Source of the DNA: Sphingomonas sp. AP4-R1
Lineage (GTDB): Bacteria; Pseudomonadota; Alphaproteobacteria; Sphingomonadales; Sphingomonadaceae
Direction: 5' to 3'
NCBI RefSeq assembly: GCF_013113735.1
Contig: NZ_CP053346.1
Span: 4,602,001-4,666,000, forward strand
Length of the DNA: 64,000 nt
A program made the position numbers and the translations under genes. Each line of letters starts with the position of its first letter. The first letter of the stretch is position 1. The notes under the pieces are model-generated. The model ran no database searches. It saw only the letters and a list, made by a program, of their open reading frames with translations, and was not told the origin of the DNA. Of the stretch, positions 1 to 8,392 are shown in pieces.

Positions 1-1705
1 CCGCGATACCTGGCGTATCGTGGGCGGCGTGCAAGGCACCTTCAACGACGACTGGAAATATGACGTCGCCGTCAATTACGGCCGCCTGAAAAAGCACAGC
101 ACCTTCTATAACAACCGCGTCGAGCAGAATTTCTACAATGCGATCGATGCCGTCCGGAACGGGGCCGGTCAGGTCGTCTGCCGGATCAACCAGACGAGCG
201 TCACCGATCCCAATTGCGTACCGCTGGATATTCTCGGCGAGAATGCGACTGGACAATCAGCTGCGCAGCGTTCCGCAGCGCTTGCTTATGCCTTCACCAA
301 TTCGCACCGGACGGGCCGCGCTTCCGAACTCGACGTCACGGCCAACGTGACCGGCGACAGTTCGCAATTGTTCGAGCTGCCGGGCGGGCCGGTTCGCTTC
401 TCGATCGGGGGCGAATATCGCCGCGAGACCGCGTCTTATGCCTATGACGAACTGGTGAGTTCGGGTGCGACCTTCCTGAACGCCATTCCGGATTTCAATC
501 CTCCGTCATTCGCGGTGAAGGAGGCGTTCGGCGAGATCGAATTCCCGATCCTGCGCAACCGCCCCTTCTTTGAAGAGCTGTCGTTGAACGGAGCGGGCCG
601 CGTTTCCGATTATAAGGGCACTGCAGGGACGGTCTGGGCCTATAATGGTGGCGTGGTTTATGCGCCGATCCGCGACATAAGGTTCCGCGTGAACTACTCG
701 AGATCCGTCCGGGCGCCGACGCTGGGGGACCTCTATTCCTCGAATTCGATCGACTATGCGGGCGTGGACGATCCCTGCGATGTGAATTTCATCAACAAGG
801 GTTCGGCGACCCGGGTCCAGAATTGCCGCACCGCAGGCGTGCCCGTGGGGTATGAGAATTCGACGACCCGTTCCAGCACGCTCCAGATCCTGTCCGGCGG
901 CAATTCGAATCTGGGAATCGAAAAATCGCGCAGCTGGACATATGGCGTCGTTCTTCAGCCGCGTTTCATTCCCGGGCTTTCGCTGACCGTCGATTATTAC
1001 GACATCAAGATCCGCTCGGTGATTTCGGCGGTCGACGCGCAGAGCATATTGAACGGCTGCTACGATGCCGCCGATCTCAACAACTCCTTCTGCGGCCTGA
1101 TCTTCCCTCGCTCGACCAGCGGTGATTTCCAGACGCCCGCACTGCTGCAATCGTCGCTGAACTTCTCGGCCGAGCGCGCCAAAGGCATCGATGCCGATCT
1201 TGCCTACAATCATGCATTCAATGCGGACAACAAACTCGCCTTGCGCGTGATCGGTACGTACAATCGCTATCGGACCGACTTCCCTTATGTTGACGATCCC
1301 TCACGGCCGCAGCGTCTGAAGGGCGGTCTGGGCCAGCCGCGCGTCCAATTCAACGCGAGCGCCGATTATACGTTCAAGGGCCTGACGGTCGGATACACGT
1401 TCCGCTTCATCGGCAAGCAGTCGATAACCGATTACGAAACCCAGCATGCCGTCCCTGGCCTGGATGGCACGCCATATGATCCTTATTATGCGGATCGCGT
1501 GAACTATCCGAGCGTTATGTACCATGATGTGCGTGCGACCGTTCAGGTCAACAGACAGCTGAGCGTCTATGGGGGCGTTGACAACCTTACGGACCGCAAG
1601 CCGCCTTATGGTCTGTTCGGCAATGGCAATGGCTACAACACCTACGACACCATCTACGACAATATCGGCCGCTTCATGTATTTGGGCGTGCGTGTAGCCA
1701 TATAA
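1..1705 (+). CDS. TonB-dependent receptor, C-terminal part (5' end outside window)
   Basis: Outer-membrane beta-barrel that takes up a ligand using TonB energy. The frame is open from base 2 with no start, so the plug and first strands lie outside the window. About 567 codons remain. They show alternating barrel strands, the motif VNYSRSVRAPTLGDLYSS, long Cys-containing loops (for example DDPCDVNF and NGCYDAADLNNSFCG) and the closing segment RFMYLGVRVAI. These are typical of sphingomonad and Caulobacter receptors. The ligand cannot be told from the barrel. The GTG at base 20 is internal. No partner gene follows on this strand. Confidence 0.9.
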   Translation, partial: RDTWRIVGGVQGTFNDDWKYDVAVNYGRLKKHSTFYNNRVEQNFYNAIDAVRNGAGQVVCRINQTSVTDPNCVPLDILGENATGQSAAQRSAALAYAFTNSHRTGRASELDVTANVTGDSSQLFELPGGPVRFSIGGEYRRETASYAYDELVSSGATFLNAIPDFNPPSFAVKEAFGEIEFPILRNRPFFEELSLNGAGRVSDYKGTAGTVWAYNGGVVYAPIRDIRFRVNYSRSVRAPTLGDLYSSNSIDYAGVDDPCDVNFINKGSATRVQNCRTAGVPVGYENSTTRSSTLQILSGGNSNLGIEKSRSWTYGVVLQPRFIPGLSLTVDYYDIKIRSVISAVDAQSILNGCYDAADLNNSFCGLIFPRSTSGDFQTPALLQSSLNFSAERAKGIDADLAYNHAFNADNKLALRVIGTYNRYRTDFPYVDDPSRPQRLKGGLGQPRVQFNASADYTFKGLTVGYTFRFIGKQSITDYETQHAVPGLDGTPYDPYYADRVNYPSVMYHDVRATVQVNRQLSVYGGVDNLTDRKPPYGLFGNGNGYNTYDTIYDNIGRFMYLGVRVAI

Positions 1706-2109
1706 CCCGCAGCAATGCGGCCGAGCGCTATAGCTCGAATGACGCTGGATGGGGGCGCTGCTGTCGATCCGACCGCTCGCCCCCGGACGGCCACCGGCTT
1801 ACTGGCCAATATACGCATCGTGTACAATCAACGGTCACATCGCCTCCCGCCCGCCAGTCTTTCGCATCGCGATGCCACTCCTAATTCGTTCGATCATTCG
1901 GGCTTTGGTCGAGGAAAGCCGAGATAGGCTTCGGCGCAATTCGATACTTTACCGGCAATCTCGCTCCTGAAGGCGGATATGCCACGGGCTCGACAGGCAA
2001 GCGGGACCAGAAGTGTCATTTGCCCTGCATTGCCGCGTGGCCGCCTGAGCCGGTCCGGCGGAGGACGTAGAAAACACCAAGAAAGCCGTTGAAAAAACGA
2101 TCTTCATAT
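1706..2109. other. Intergenic region with a weak hairpin
   Basis: This gap separates two convergent genes. No convincing gene is visible in it. Just after the receptor stop, 1722-1737 holds CGAGC-N6-GCTCG, a 5-bp stem without a T tract. It is at best a weak terminator. Confidence 0.4.
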
Positions 2110-3042
2110 TCATCGTCTGGCCGATCCTGTCCTCGGAGCAACGTCGCTCGAGACTATTCGAAGGCCGAAACCGGCGCTTCTGTATTCAGCCACAACGAGG
2201 TTTGGCGGCGGGGCGTAGTTGCGGCTCGCCGATCGGATCAGGGCCGGAGTGTCCCCCCATGTTCCGCCCCGTGCCACCCGGAACGTGCACTCCGCGCTGT
2301 CGACCGCCGACGCGTCCTTGGGACGTCCGGCAAGCGAGGCCGTGTAGCAATCCTGGGTCCACTGCCACGCATTCCCGATCATGTCGTAAAGGCCGAAGGC
2401 GTTGGGCGCGAACGACTTCACCGGCGAAGTGTTCACCCAGACATCGCGCCCACCCGTCGCGCCGGTGCAGCAGACATCCGCACCATAGTTCGCGAAATTA
2501 TGCGACGGCTCGTCACCCCACGGGTAAGCGGTGACGGAGCCCGCTCTGGCCGCATATTCCCATTCGGCCTCGGTGGGGAGCCGGTAGGGACGCCCCGTCT
2601 TGCGACTGAGCCAATCGGCATAGGCCTGCGCCTCCGACCAGCTGACGCAGACGACGGGCTCGTCATCCCCTTGGGCGAAGCCGAGGTGACGCCAGGACGC
2701 TGTTCCTGCCTCTCCCTTCGGCAGGCCGCTATAGGCGCAGCCGATGCCGTCCGGGCGGTGAGTGTCGGCGACGAAGGCTGCCCATTGCCGGCGCGTCACA
2801 TCGGTCTGCCCCATCGCGAAGGACCGGACCTCGATCTGCGTCGGGGGGCTCTCGTCGTCTTTGCGGCCTTGCTCGGTCGCGGGCGACCCCATGACGAACC
2901 GGCCGGCCGGAAGCACGATCATGTCCGAACAGTCCGGACAGTCCCGGAACATCGGAAGGCTCTTGGAGGCCGGTTCGGCCGCAAGGGCTGTCCAAGACAT
3001 TGCCAGTAACAACGTCGTCAGCGTCGCGGCATACGGCTTCAT
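2110..3042 (-). CDS. Exported SUMF1/formylglycine-generating-enzyme-like protein
   Basis: The 310-residue product has a signal peptide ending near TALA-AEP, a short linker with a CPDC pair (about residues 35-38), then a C-type-lectin-like SUMF1 domain. Landmarks are MIVLPAGRFVMGS, VTRRQWAAFV, RLPTEAEWEYAARAG, FGLYDMIGNAWQWTQD and RVARGGTW. In true formylglycine-generating enzymes two catalytic cysteines follow the last motif. Here that stretch reads GDTPALIRSASRN and has none, so sulfatase activation is unlikely. A binding role or another SUMF1-type activity is more likely. The gene stands alone, convergent with the receptor on its left. Confidence 0.85.
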   Translation of the reverse strand: MKPYAATLTTLLLAMSWTALAAEPASKSLPMFRDCPDCSDMIVLPAGRFVMGSPATEQGRKDDESPPTQIEVRSFAMGQTDVTRRQWAAFVADTHRPDGIGCAYSGLPKGEAGTASWRHLGFAQGDDEPVVCVSWSEAQAYADWLSRKTGRPYRLPTEAEWEYAARAGSVTAYPWGDEPSHNFANYGADVCCTGATGGRDVWVNTSPVKSFAPNAFGLYDMIGNAWQWTQDCYTASLAGRPKDASAVDSAECTFRVARGGTWGDTPALIRSASRNYAPPPNLVVAEYRSAGFGLRIVSSDVAPRTGSARR

Positions 3043-3075
3043 GCTCGACCTCGGCTATTTGTGGTTCGAAGCGTG

Positions 3076-3675
3076 TCAGATCGCCCGGGTTCGCGCCAGC
3101 CGTTGTCGACGCATCCCCGTGCCAACCAAGCCGAAGCCGCCGATGAACATCGCCCATGTCGCGGGTTCCGGCGCATTCGTTGCCTCGGCAGTCGTATAGG
3201 TGATGGCGCCGATGTTGAGCGTCGGGTCCGTTGTAGTGAACAGGATCGAACGGATCGAGCCGGTGGCCGAAAACACGTCGGTTACGCGATAGGCCAACGA
3301 CGTCGAATCCTGCACGAAGCTCCGCCCATCGGACAGCAAGAACGTCACCGGATTGTGGAGAAGCGTACCGTAGGAGAGCGTCACGCTGACGGCCATCTCG
3401 GGCAGCGTCATCAGGATATTCGGGATGCCGGTATAGGATTGCTGGGCCGAGATGATGGGCGGCACCGCGTCAGCATCCGAGCCCACCGTGAACAGGGCGG
3501 CGCCACCCAAAGCCGAACTGGTCGAGAAGATCACACCATCATAGGTGACCGACGCATCACCCTTCCCGTGAAAAGTGGTCGCGTCCGGGATCGTAACCGT
3601 GAAGGTCGCCGCCTGTCCCGCAGACGCGGCCAGCGAAGCCAGGGCGACCAGAGCTGTCGTCAGAGCGAGCTTCAT
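3076..3675 (-). CDS. PEPxxWA-CTERM sorting domain protein
   Basis: Exported 199-residue protein with the signal peptide MKLALTTALVALASLAA and a C-terminal anchor, PEPATWAMFIGGFGLVGTGM followed by RRQR. That is the sphingomonad PEPxxWA-CTERM signal read by exosortase/archaeosortase-type enzymes. The middle is a beta-rich secreted domain I cannot name. I chose the ATG at 3675 because GGAG lies 8 bases upstream. An in-frame TTG at 3693 gives a poorer leader. It follows the next gene by 14 bases on the same strand, so the two probably share a transcript. Confidence 0.85.
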   Translation of the reverse strand: MKLALTTALVALASLAASAGQAATFTVTIPDATTFHGKGDASVTYDGVIFSTSSALGGAALFTVGSDADAVPPIISAQQSYTGIPNILMTLPEMAVSVTLSYGTLLHNPVTFLLSDGRSFVQDSTSLAYRVTDVFSATGSIRSILFTTTDPTLNIGAITYTTAEATNAPEPATWAMFIGGFGLVGTGMRRQRLARTRAI

Positions 3676-3689
3676 GACTGGATCTCCGA

Positions 3690-4598
3690 TCAAACGGATA
3701 CACTGGCGGCGGCCCGGCCACTGCGGCGCATCGCGCAGCCGATGACGCCAAAACCGCAGATCATCATGAGCCAGCTTGCGGGCTCAGGGACGGCTGACGG
3801 CGTGCCGCGGATCGCGGAATCGGGCAGTCCTTCAAAGTGATAGGAGGCGGCATTGTCGCCAAGGATGGTGAAGTGTGGATCGACCTTGGCGCTGAACGTG
3901 GCATATTTCCCGTTCGGCAGCGAAAATTCATCAAGGCTCTCATCCGTCTGGCCCGTGACGTATGCGTACAGGCTCAGGCCATAGGTCGCTCCTGCCTGAA
4001 GGTAGACGATGGTGTCGGTGGTAAAGCCAATACTGCCGGTGGGATCGTCGTATGTATCGGCGACATAATTCAATATTTCTCCCAATGGGCCACCCATCTG
4101 GAAGCTGGCAATGGCATGCCCCCTTTCGCCGCCGAGACGGGGATCGGAGATGGATGCAAGACCTGCTGCTTCCACGAGCACGGGAATGATCGTGCCAGGA
4201 TCGGCGCCGAGGAGGGAGAAGCGGTACGTCAAACCTGCCGACGCGGTGAGTTGTTGCAGATAGCTGTTCGTGCCGTAGCTGAAGTTCGGCGGAGCGCCGA
4301 CGTCAGCCGTCACCGTGCCGCCATCATCGTCATTGGCGCTAGCCGAGGCGCTCCAGCCGTTGCCGCCAATCAGGCTCGCCTCCTGGGGAAGGGTCGGCGT
4401 GGCGTTGGTGAACTGGGTGTAGAATTGCCCGTCGATCTGGGCGACGGCGCTCACATTGTAAAAGCTCGTCGCGCCTGCGGGCGACGCGGCTGCCAGACCC
4501 ATGCCAGTTGCCAGCAGCGCAATGCGTATCGGTTGTTTCACCACCCGCATCCCGGCGCCGGCACGTTCACCAAGCGATTTCAGGTAGAAGCCAAGCAT
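3690..4598 (-). CDS. PEPxxWA-CTERM sorting domain protein
   Basis: Exported 302-residue protein ending in PEPASWLMMICGFGVIGCAM then RRSGR, again the anchor pattern of PEP motif, hydrophobic helix and basic tail. The body is rich in Gly, Ser, Thr and aromatic residues, as in extracellular beta-sandwich proteins. It belongs to no domain I recognise. The Met at residue 17 (base 4550) would give a cleaner signal peptide (KQPIRIALLATGMGLAAAS). The upstream Met is kept because neither start has a clear ribosome site. It is upstream of the other CTERM gene in a likely two-gene operon. Confidence 0.8.
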   Translation of the reverse strand: MLGFYLKSLGERAGAGMRVVKQPIRIALLATGMGLAAASPAGATSFYNVSAVAQIDGQFYTQFTNATPTLPQEASLIGGNGWSASASANDDDGGTVTADVGAPPNFSYGTNSYLQQLTASAGLTYRFSLLGADPGTIIPVLVEAAGLASISDPRLGGERGHAIASFQMGGPLGEILNYVADTYDDPTGSIGFTTDTIVYLQAGATYGLSLYAYVTGQTDESLDEFSLPNGKYATFSAKVDPHFTILGDNAASYHFEGLPDSAIRGTPSAVPEPASWLMMICGFGVIGCAMRRSGRAAASVSV

Positions 4599-4822
4599 AT
4601 CACCACCCCGCTAAAGCCGGCCGCCGCGAGGGTATTCGGACCTTGCCTTCGGTGAGAACGGATCGCGATCACGCCATCCTCACCTGCCCCCCAGCGTCAT
4701 GCCAATTCGATGAGGCTACGGACCGCATTGGGACCGCGCGTCCGCCAAAAGGGGGATGTGTCACCTTTTTCCGGAAAGCGGCTCTTTATTTCATCGGAAG
4801 TCGGCGAAGCCAAAGGCCAGGA

Positions 4823-5248
4823 GTGGATGAAGCGATCGCGCCCGAACGATTATCCGAGATAATCCGCCTGATTTACGACTGTGCGACAGATCCCGCACAG
4901 TGGCCGGTCGCGATGGAGGCGATCCGACCCGCGCTCAATTTTCATAATGCGTCGCTCGATCTGCTCCTTCTTCCATCCTGCGGCCGCATTATGGATCAAG
5001 CGAAGCATGGCGAAGACACATCTGTCCTGTCTCTACAAACAAATGGCATTCGTCGCCGAGTCGATCTCATGCAGGTTGCCACGAGATGGCTGTCGGCGAA
5101 CGGTCATAAACCAAGCGGCTGCACGGACCCCATAAGCGACATTCAGGCTGCCCTACCCACTCACCAACTCCAGCCACTGATTCATGTCGATATCACGGCG
5201 CTTGCGGGACACCGGATCCATAGCCTGGACGTCTCCGAGGGGTGGTGA
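4823..5248 (+). pseudogene. Truncated LuxR-family regulator (N-terminal fragment)
   Basis: From a GTG at 4823, with AAAGG 6 bases upstream, 141 codons read IAPERLSEIIRLIYDCATDP then AQWPVAMEAI. This resembles the N-terminal sensor part of the long LuxR-type regulators common in sphingomonads, which usually run to about 350-400 residues and end in a helix-turn-helix. Here the frame stops at 5248 and the convergent CTERM gene begins 16 bases later, so no DNA-binding domain is present. Either the gene lost its 3' half or the fragment survives as a small protein. The family call rests on the N-terminal motif only. Confidence 0.5.
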
Positions 5249-5264
5249 ACTGCCGGCCCCGACT

Positions 5265-5942
5265 TCAGGCGAAGCGTACCGTCCGCCGCATCCGTCGGCG
5301 CATCGTGCCGCCAAGCATGCCGAAGCCCGCAAGGAACATGCCCCAGGTCGCCGGTTCCGGCACCGAGGCAAGCGGTGCGAAGGTGGAATAGACACCGGAA
5401 ATGTCCGGGCTGCCCGACCCGACAAAATCATAGATGCCGGTGAAGCCGTAAGACGTCGCGGTCGTGTCGAGGAAGAAGAAGTAACTGTCCTGTCCCGCAC
5501 TGAGATTGCTACCGAACAGGAAGTTCACGTAATTCTGCCGGGGCTCGGCCAAGACCCGGGCGGCGTCCGGGCCGACTTCGCCGAGGCCGTCAGTCAGATA
5601 GTTGGCGTTGAGGCCGACGACCGAGGCCCCGAACAGGCCGATGCGGAATGCCCGAATATCGAACGGCTGGACGCCCGAGAAACTGGTATCATGGATCCGC
5701 CACAGGAAGTCGTAGGTGCCATCCACCGCCAGAACCACCCGGTTCTGCACGAAGCCCGAATACGTGCCGCCACCGGCGACGAAGGTGAACGCCTGATCCA
5801 CGTCTTCGACGACCATGCCGGCGAGATTCGGCTCCGTTGCAGACGTCGTGCCGTTCAGCGTGTTGAGGCCGGTCGCGAGCGTGGTGGCGTCGGCCGTGCC
5901 GCAGACGAGCAAGGCGGCGGCAAGCGTAAGATACGTCTTCAT
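5265..5942 (-). CDS. PEPxxWA-CTERM sorting domain protein
   Basis: Exported 225-residue protein with the signal peptide MKTYLTLAAALLVCGTADA, a secreted body with no named domain (FTFVAGGGTYSGFVQNRVV) and a C-terminal anchor PEPATWGMFLAGFGMLGGTM followed by RRRMRR. It is a third member of the local CTERM set but is transcribed separately from the other two. The presence of three anchors implies an exosortase-type sorting enzyme elsewhere in the genome. None is encoded in this window. Confidence 0.85.
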   Translation of the reverse strand: MKTYLTLAAALLVCGTADATTLATGLNTLNGTTSATEPNLAGMVVEDVDQAFTFVAGGGTYSGFVQNRVVLAVDGTYDFLWRIHDTSFSGVQPFDIRAFRIGLFGASVVGLNANYLTDGLGEVGPDAARVLAEPRQNYVNFLFGSNLSAGQDSYFFFLDTTATSYGFTGIYDFVGSGSPDISGVYSTFAPLASVPEPATWGMFLAGFGMLGGTMRRRMRRTVRFA

Positions 5943-6134
5943 GTGTGTCCCCCCAGACCAGCCGGCCGGGCCTGAAGGGCACGACGACTCGGCATTAAGA
6001 ATTAGTTTACCTCATTTCGGGGGCGTTGCAGTAACCATCGGAGCCGCCGAAGAGGCTCAGATGACGGCACGCGGAGGCACGCATTGGCTCATGCCGGGGT
6101 TGAACTTCAGCGTCGCTGCGCTCGTTGGTCGCAG

Positions 6135-6314
6135 ATGACCATGGGACCCAAGCACAGGATCAGCAGCTGGTGCATGCTCGCCGCGATCTGCCTCGCCATC
6201 ATGGCGCTTGTCGCGATCGGCATCTACGCAGCGACAGAACCGGACTCTGGTCCGAAGTCCTTGGCACGCCAGCCAGGATCTGAGCCGACACGAGCGCCAG
6301 CCCGTATTCAGTGA
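6135..6314 (+). CDS. Small hypothetical membrane protein
   Basis: A 59-codon frame starting MTMGPKHRISSWCMLAAI contains one strong hydrophobic segment (about residues 10-34), followed by a polar Pro-rich tail. This suggests a single-pass small membrane protein. There is no good ribosome site and no recognisable family, so it may not be expressed. The rest of the 5943-6451 gap shows no other gene. Confidence 0.3.
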   Translation: MTMGPKHRISSWCMLAAICLAIMALVAIGIYAATEPDSGPKSLARQPGSEPTRAPARIQ

Positions 6315-6453
6315 CATCCCATGGATCGAGGTGCGGCGTCCCATTGACCGCCGCGCTTCGATGCCCCGCATGGGATCCTTGTGATCGCCATACGACAATG
6401 GATGGCAAGTCCCCGCCCGCACGGCATCTCCAAACGCGGGGAGCGCCTGTCGC

Positions 6454-6470
6454 CTAGTCGATCCGATTAG
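6454..6470 (+). promoter_or_regulatory. 17-bp dyad operator, T3SS box 1 (nuclease toxin)
   Basis: CTAGTCG-ATC-CGATTAG. The symmetry extends 2 bp on each side (GC and GC), matching 8 of 9 positions per arm. Its centre is 89 bp from the ATG at 6551. It shares the consensus CTARTCG-N3-CGAYTAG with five other sites in the island. Size and symmetry fit a LuxR-type helix-turn-helix dimer. Confidence 0.75.
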
Positions 6471-6550
6471 GCATGATAGTCGGATCGATCAGCGTATCGG
6501 CGGATGACGGCGCCTAAAGTCGGTCGCGTTGATCGATCGGGAGCGACCTC

Positions 6551-7699
6551 ATGGTTTCGCAAGTCGGCGTGAACGGCGCTGCAACGGCACGGAGTGGGCA
6601 AGCGGGCGACGACATCGCCGGCTCTCTGCTGACGAGCCATCGCCAGAACGGCCGGCTCGATACGGATGGCCTCGCCGAAGCCGTGAAGGCACAGGCCGCG
6701 CAGCACCCGGAGCAGGCGAAGACGCTCACCGCCGCGCTGGAACTCCGGATGACGCCGGTCGAGCGCGGCGCGTTCGAAAGCGCCCTCTCCGGCTCCGAGG
6801 AGGGCATCGGCGCTTTCTTCGACGGCGCGATCCGGGGTGATTTCTCCGACAACAACAGTTGGTCGAAGCTCGGCGGACAGACCGCGATGGGGTTCGTGCC
6901 GATCGCCGGCCAGATCGCCGACGCTCGCGACACCGCCGCCGCCGTTGGCCAGGTCTGGCGCGGCGAGGACGGCGGTTGGCTCAATCTCGGCGCCGCGGCG
7001 ATCGGCTGGATTCCCGGCATCGGCGATGCCGCCAAGGGCCTGATCCGGGGTGGCGGTCATGCGGCGGAAGGGGTCGAACGCGCCGCCGTGAAGGGCCTGA
7101 AGGCGGCCGACGACGCTGGCGAGGCCGGCCACGCCGCCACCCGCACCGAGACGCGCGTCGCGAAGGAAAGCGAAGAAACCACGGCGCGCGCATCCGCGAA
7201 GGTCCGCAAGTTCGACGACGCCGATGCGTTCAACGCGGCCGCCAACGATGCCGCGCCGAACACACGCTATGAATATGGCCGCTATTCCTACACGACCGAC
7301 GACAAGGGCCGGGTCAGCACCGCCGAGGGGCAGGTCGGCCTCGACGCCACCGGGCGCAACGATCCCAAGCTGCAGGCCGAGATCGGGCATGAGGGAAAAT
7401 CGACCGACATCGGCTTCCACATCATCGGCGATCGCTTCGGGGCGCAGACGAACCGTCTGAACGTGGTGCCGGGCAACGGCAAGCCGATCGGCGATGGGCT
7501 CCCCAACCTCAATCAGGGCGCCTACAAAAAATTCGAGAATACGGTCGCCACGCTCGCCGAAAACCCGAAGAACAAGGTCGAGGTGCGGATCGAGGCACGC
7601 TATGGCGCGGACAATGCGACGACGCGGCCCGACGGCTTCCAGGCATCCTATCGCGTCAACGGCGGCGCGTGGCGTACCCAGACCTTCGTGAACAAATAA
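6551..7699 (+). CDS. Putative T3SS-linked DNA/RNA non-specific endonuclease toxin
   Basis: The 382-residue protein has no Sec signal. It has a polar leader, then a middle section with two Gly/Ala-rich hydrophobic stretches (about 108-165; GFVPIAGQIADARDTAAAV and WIPGIGDAAKGLI). These resemble the pre-toxin region of polymorphic toxins. The C-terminal domain (about 235-380) matches the Endonuclea_NS_2 type: YEYGRYSYTTDDKGRV, GFHIIGDRFGAQTNRLNVVP with the probable catalytic His near residue 290, LNQGAYKKFENTV and RPDGFQASYRVNGG. It would degrade nucleic acid in a target cytosol. GGGAG lies 7 bases before the ATG and box 1 lies upstream. A YezG-like immunity gene follows 92 bases downstream. Confidence 0.8.
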   Translation: MVSQVGVNGAATARSGQAGDDIAGSLLTSHRQNGRLDTDGLAEAVKAQAAQHPEQAKTLTAALELRMTPVERGAFESALSGSEEGIGAFFDGAIRGDFSDNNSWSKLGGQTAMGFVPIAGQIADARDTAAAVGQVWRGEDGGWLNLGAAAIGWIPGIGDAAKGLIRGGGHAAEGVERAAVKGLKAADDAGEAGHAATRTETRVAKESEETTARASAKVRKFDDADAFNAAANDAAPNTRYEYGRYSYTTDDKGRVSTAEGQVGLDATGRNDPKLQAEIGHEGKSTDIGFHIIGDRFGAQTNRLNVVPGNGKPIGDGLPNLNQGAYKKFENTVATLAENPKNKVEVRIEARYGADNATTRPDGFQASYRVNGGAWRTQTFVNK

Positions 7700-7791
7700 G
7701 CGCGAAGCGTCTGGCACCGGACGCCCGACATCGGCATGAACCCGATGCCCGCATGGACGTTTGATCGGGCGCCGAACCGGAGACGGAGCAG

Positions 7792-8208
7792 ATGATGGAT
7801 TTCACCGAGGCGCAGGCGCAGGTCGTCCGCACGGTCGCGGCGTCGGCCGATGTCGGCCCGTGGCGGCGGCTGCTCGCCAATGTCGAGATCCTCGAACATG
7901 CCGACGATTTCCAGGTCGATTATATCTGCCTCGCCGTGGTGGCGGGCGGGGACGATCTGGAAACGCGCCAGTTCCAGCTTTCCGACGATGCGCAAAAAGC
8001 GGTGACCGCTTTCTATCGCCAGCGCAGGGACGATGCGGACGAGACGATCGGCGGCTTCGAGCTTGCGATCGACCCTGACGGTCGCTTCCGCTTCGACATC
8101 GATCATGGTGAGCCCAAGCGCATCAACGGCGTATGGGACGAGGCGCGGGAAGGCCGGCTCGACAATTATCTCGAGCATTACAAGGCCGAACTCGCCGCGC
8201 ACCGCTGA
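7792..8208 (+). CDS. YezG/DUF600-like immunity protein (nuclease antitoxin)
   Basis: This small acidic cytoplasmic protein (138 residues, no signal peptide) contains LAIDPDGRFRFDID near residues 90-104 and a C-terminal helical part. That pattern is found in the YezG (DUF600) immunity family, which typically sits next to Endonuclea_NS_2 toxins such as Bacillus YeeF. The predicted role is to bind and block the nuclease encoded just upstream, protecting the producer. The second ATG (7795) has better spacing from GGAG. The family call is by pattern and gene order, so it is good but not certain. Confidence 0.65.
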   Translation: MMDFTEAQAQVVRTVAASADVGPWRRLLANVEILEHADDFQVDYICLAVVAGGDDLETRQFQLSDDAQKAVTAFYRQRRDDADETIGGFELAIDPDGRFRFDIDHGEPKRINGVWDEAREGRLDNYLEHYKAELAAHR

Positions 8209-8297
8209 CCGGCGGACACGCGCGCGATCGTCTTTTCATGGCCACGGCGTCTCCGTGGCGATAACGATGCTCGTCCTCAAGCCAGGCTGATGCCGTT

Positions 8298-8314
8298 CTA
8301 ATCGCTTCGACTAG
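8298..8314 (+). promoter_or_regulatory. 17-bp dyad operator, T3SS box 2 (DUF1521 protein)
   Basis: CTAATCG-CTT-CGACTAG. Its centre is 87 bp from the ATG at 8393, almost the same spacing as box 1. An extra half-site CTAATCG follows at 8320-8326. Confidence 0.75.
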
Positions 8315-8392
8315 CCCCCCTAATCGTTATGCGGAGCGCGGGGCGATCGCGATCATGGTCTTATCCTTCGGCAACTCTTCAGGGGACCGATG

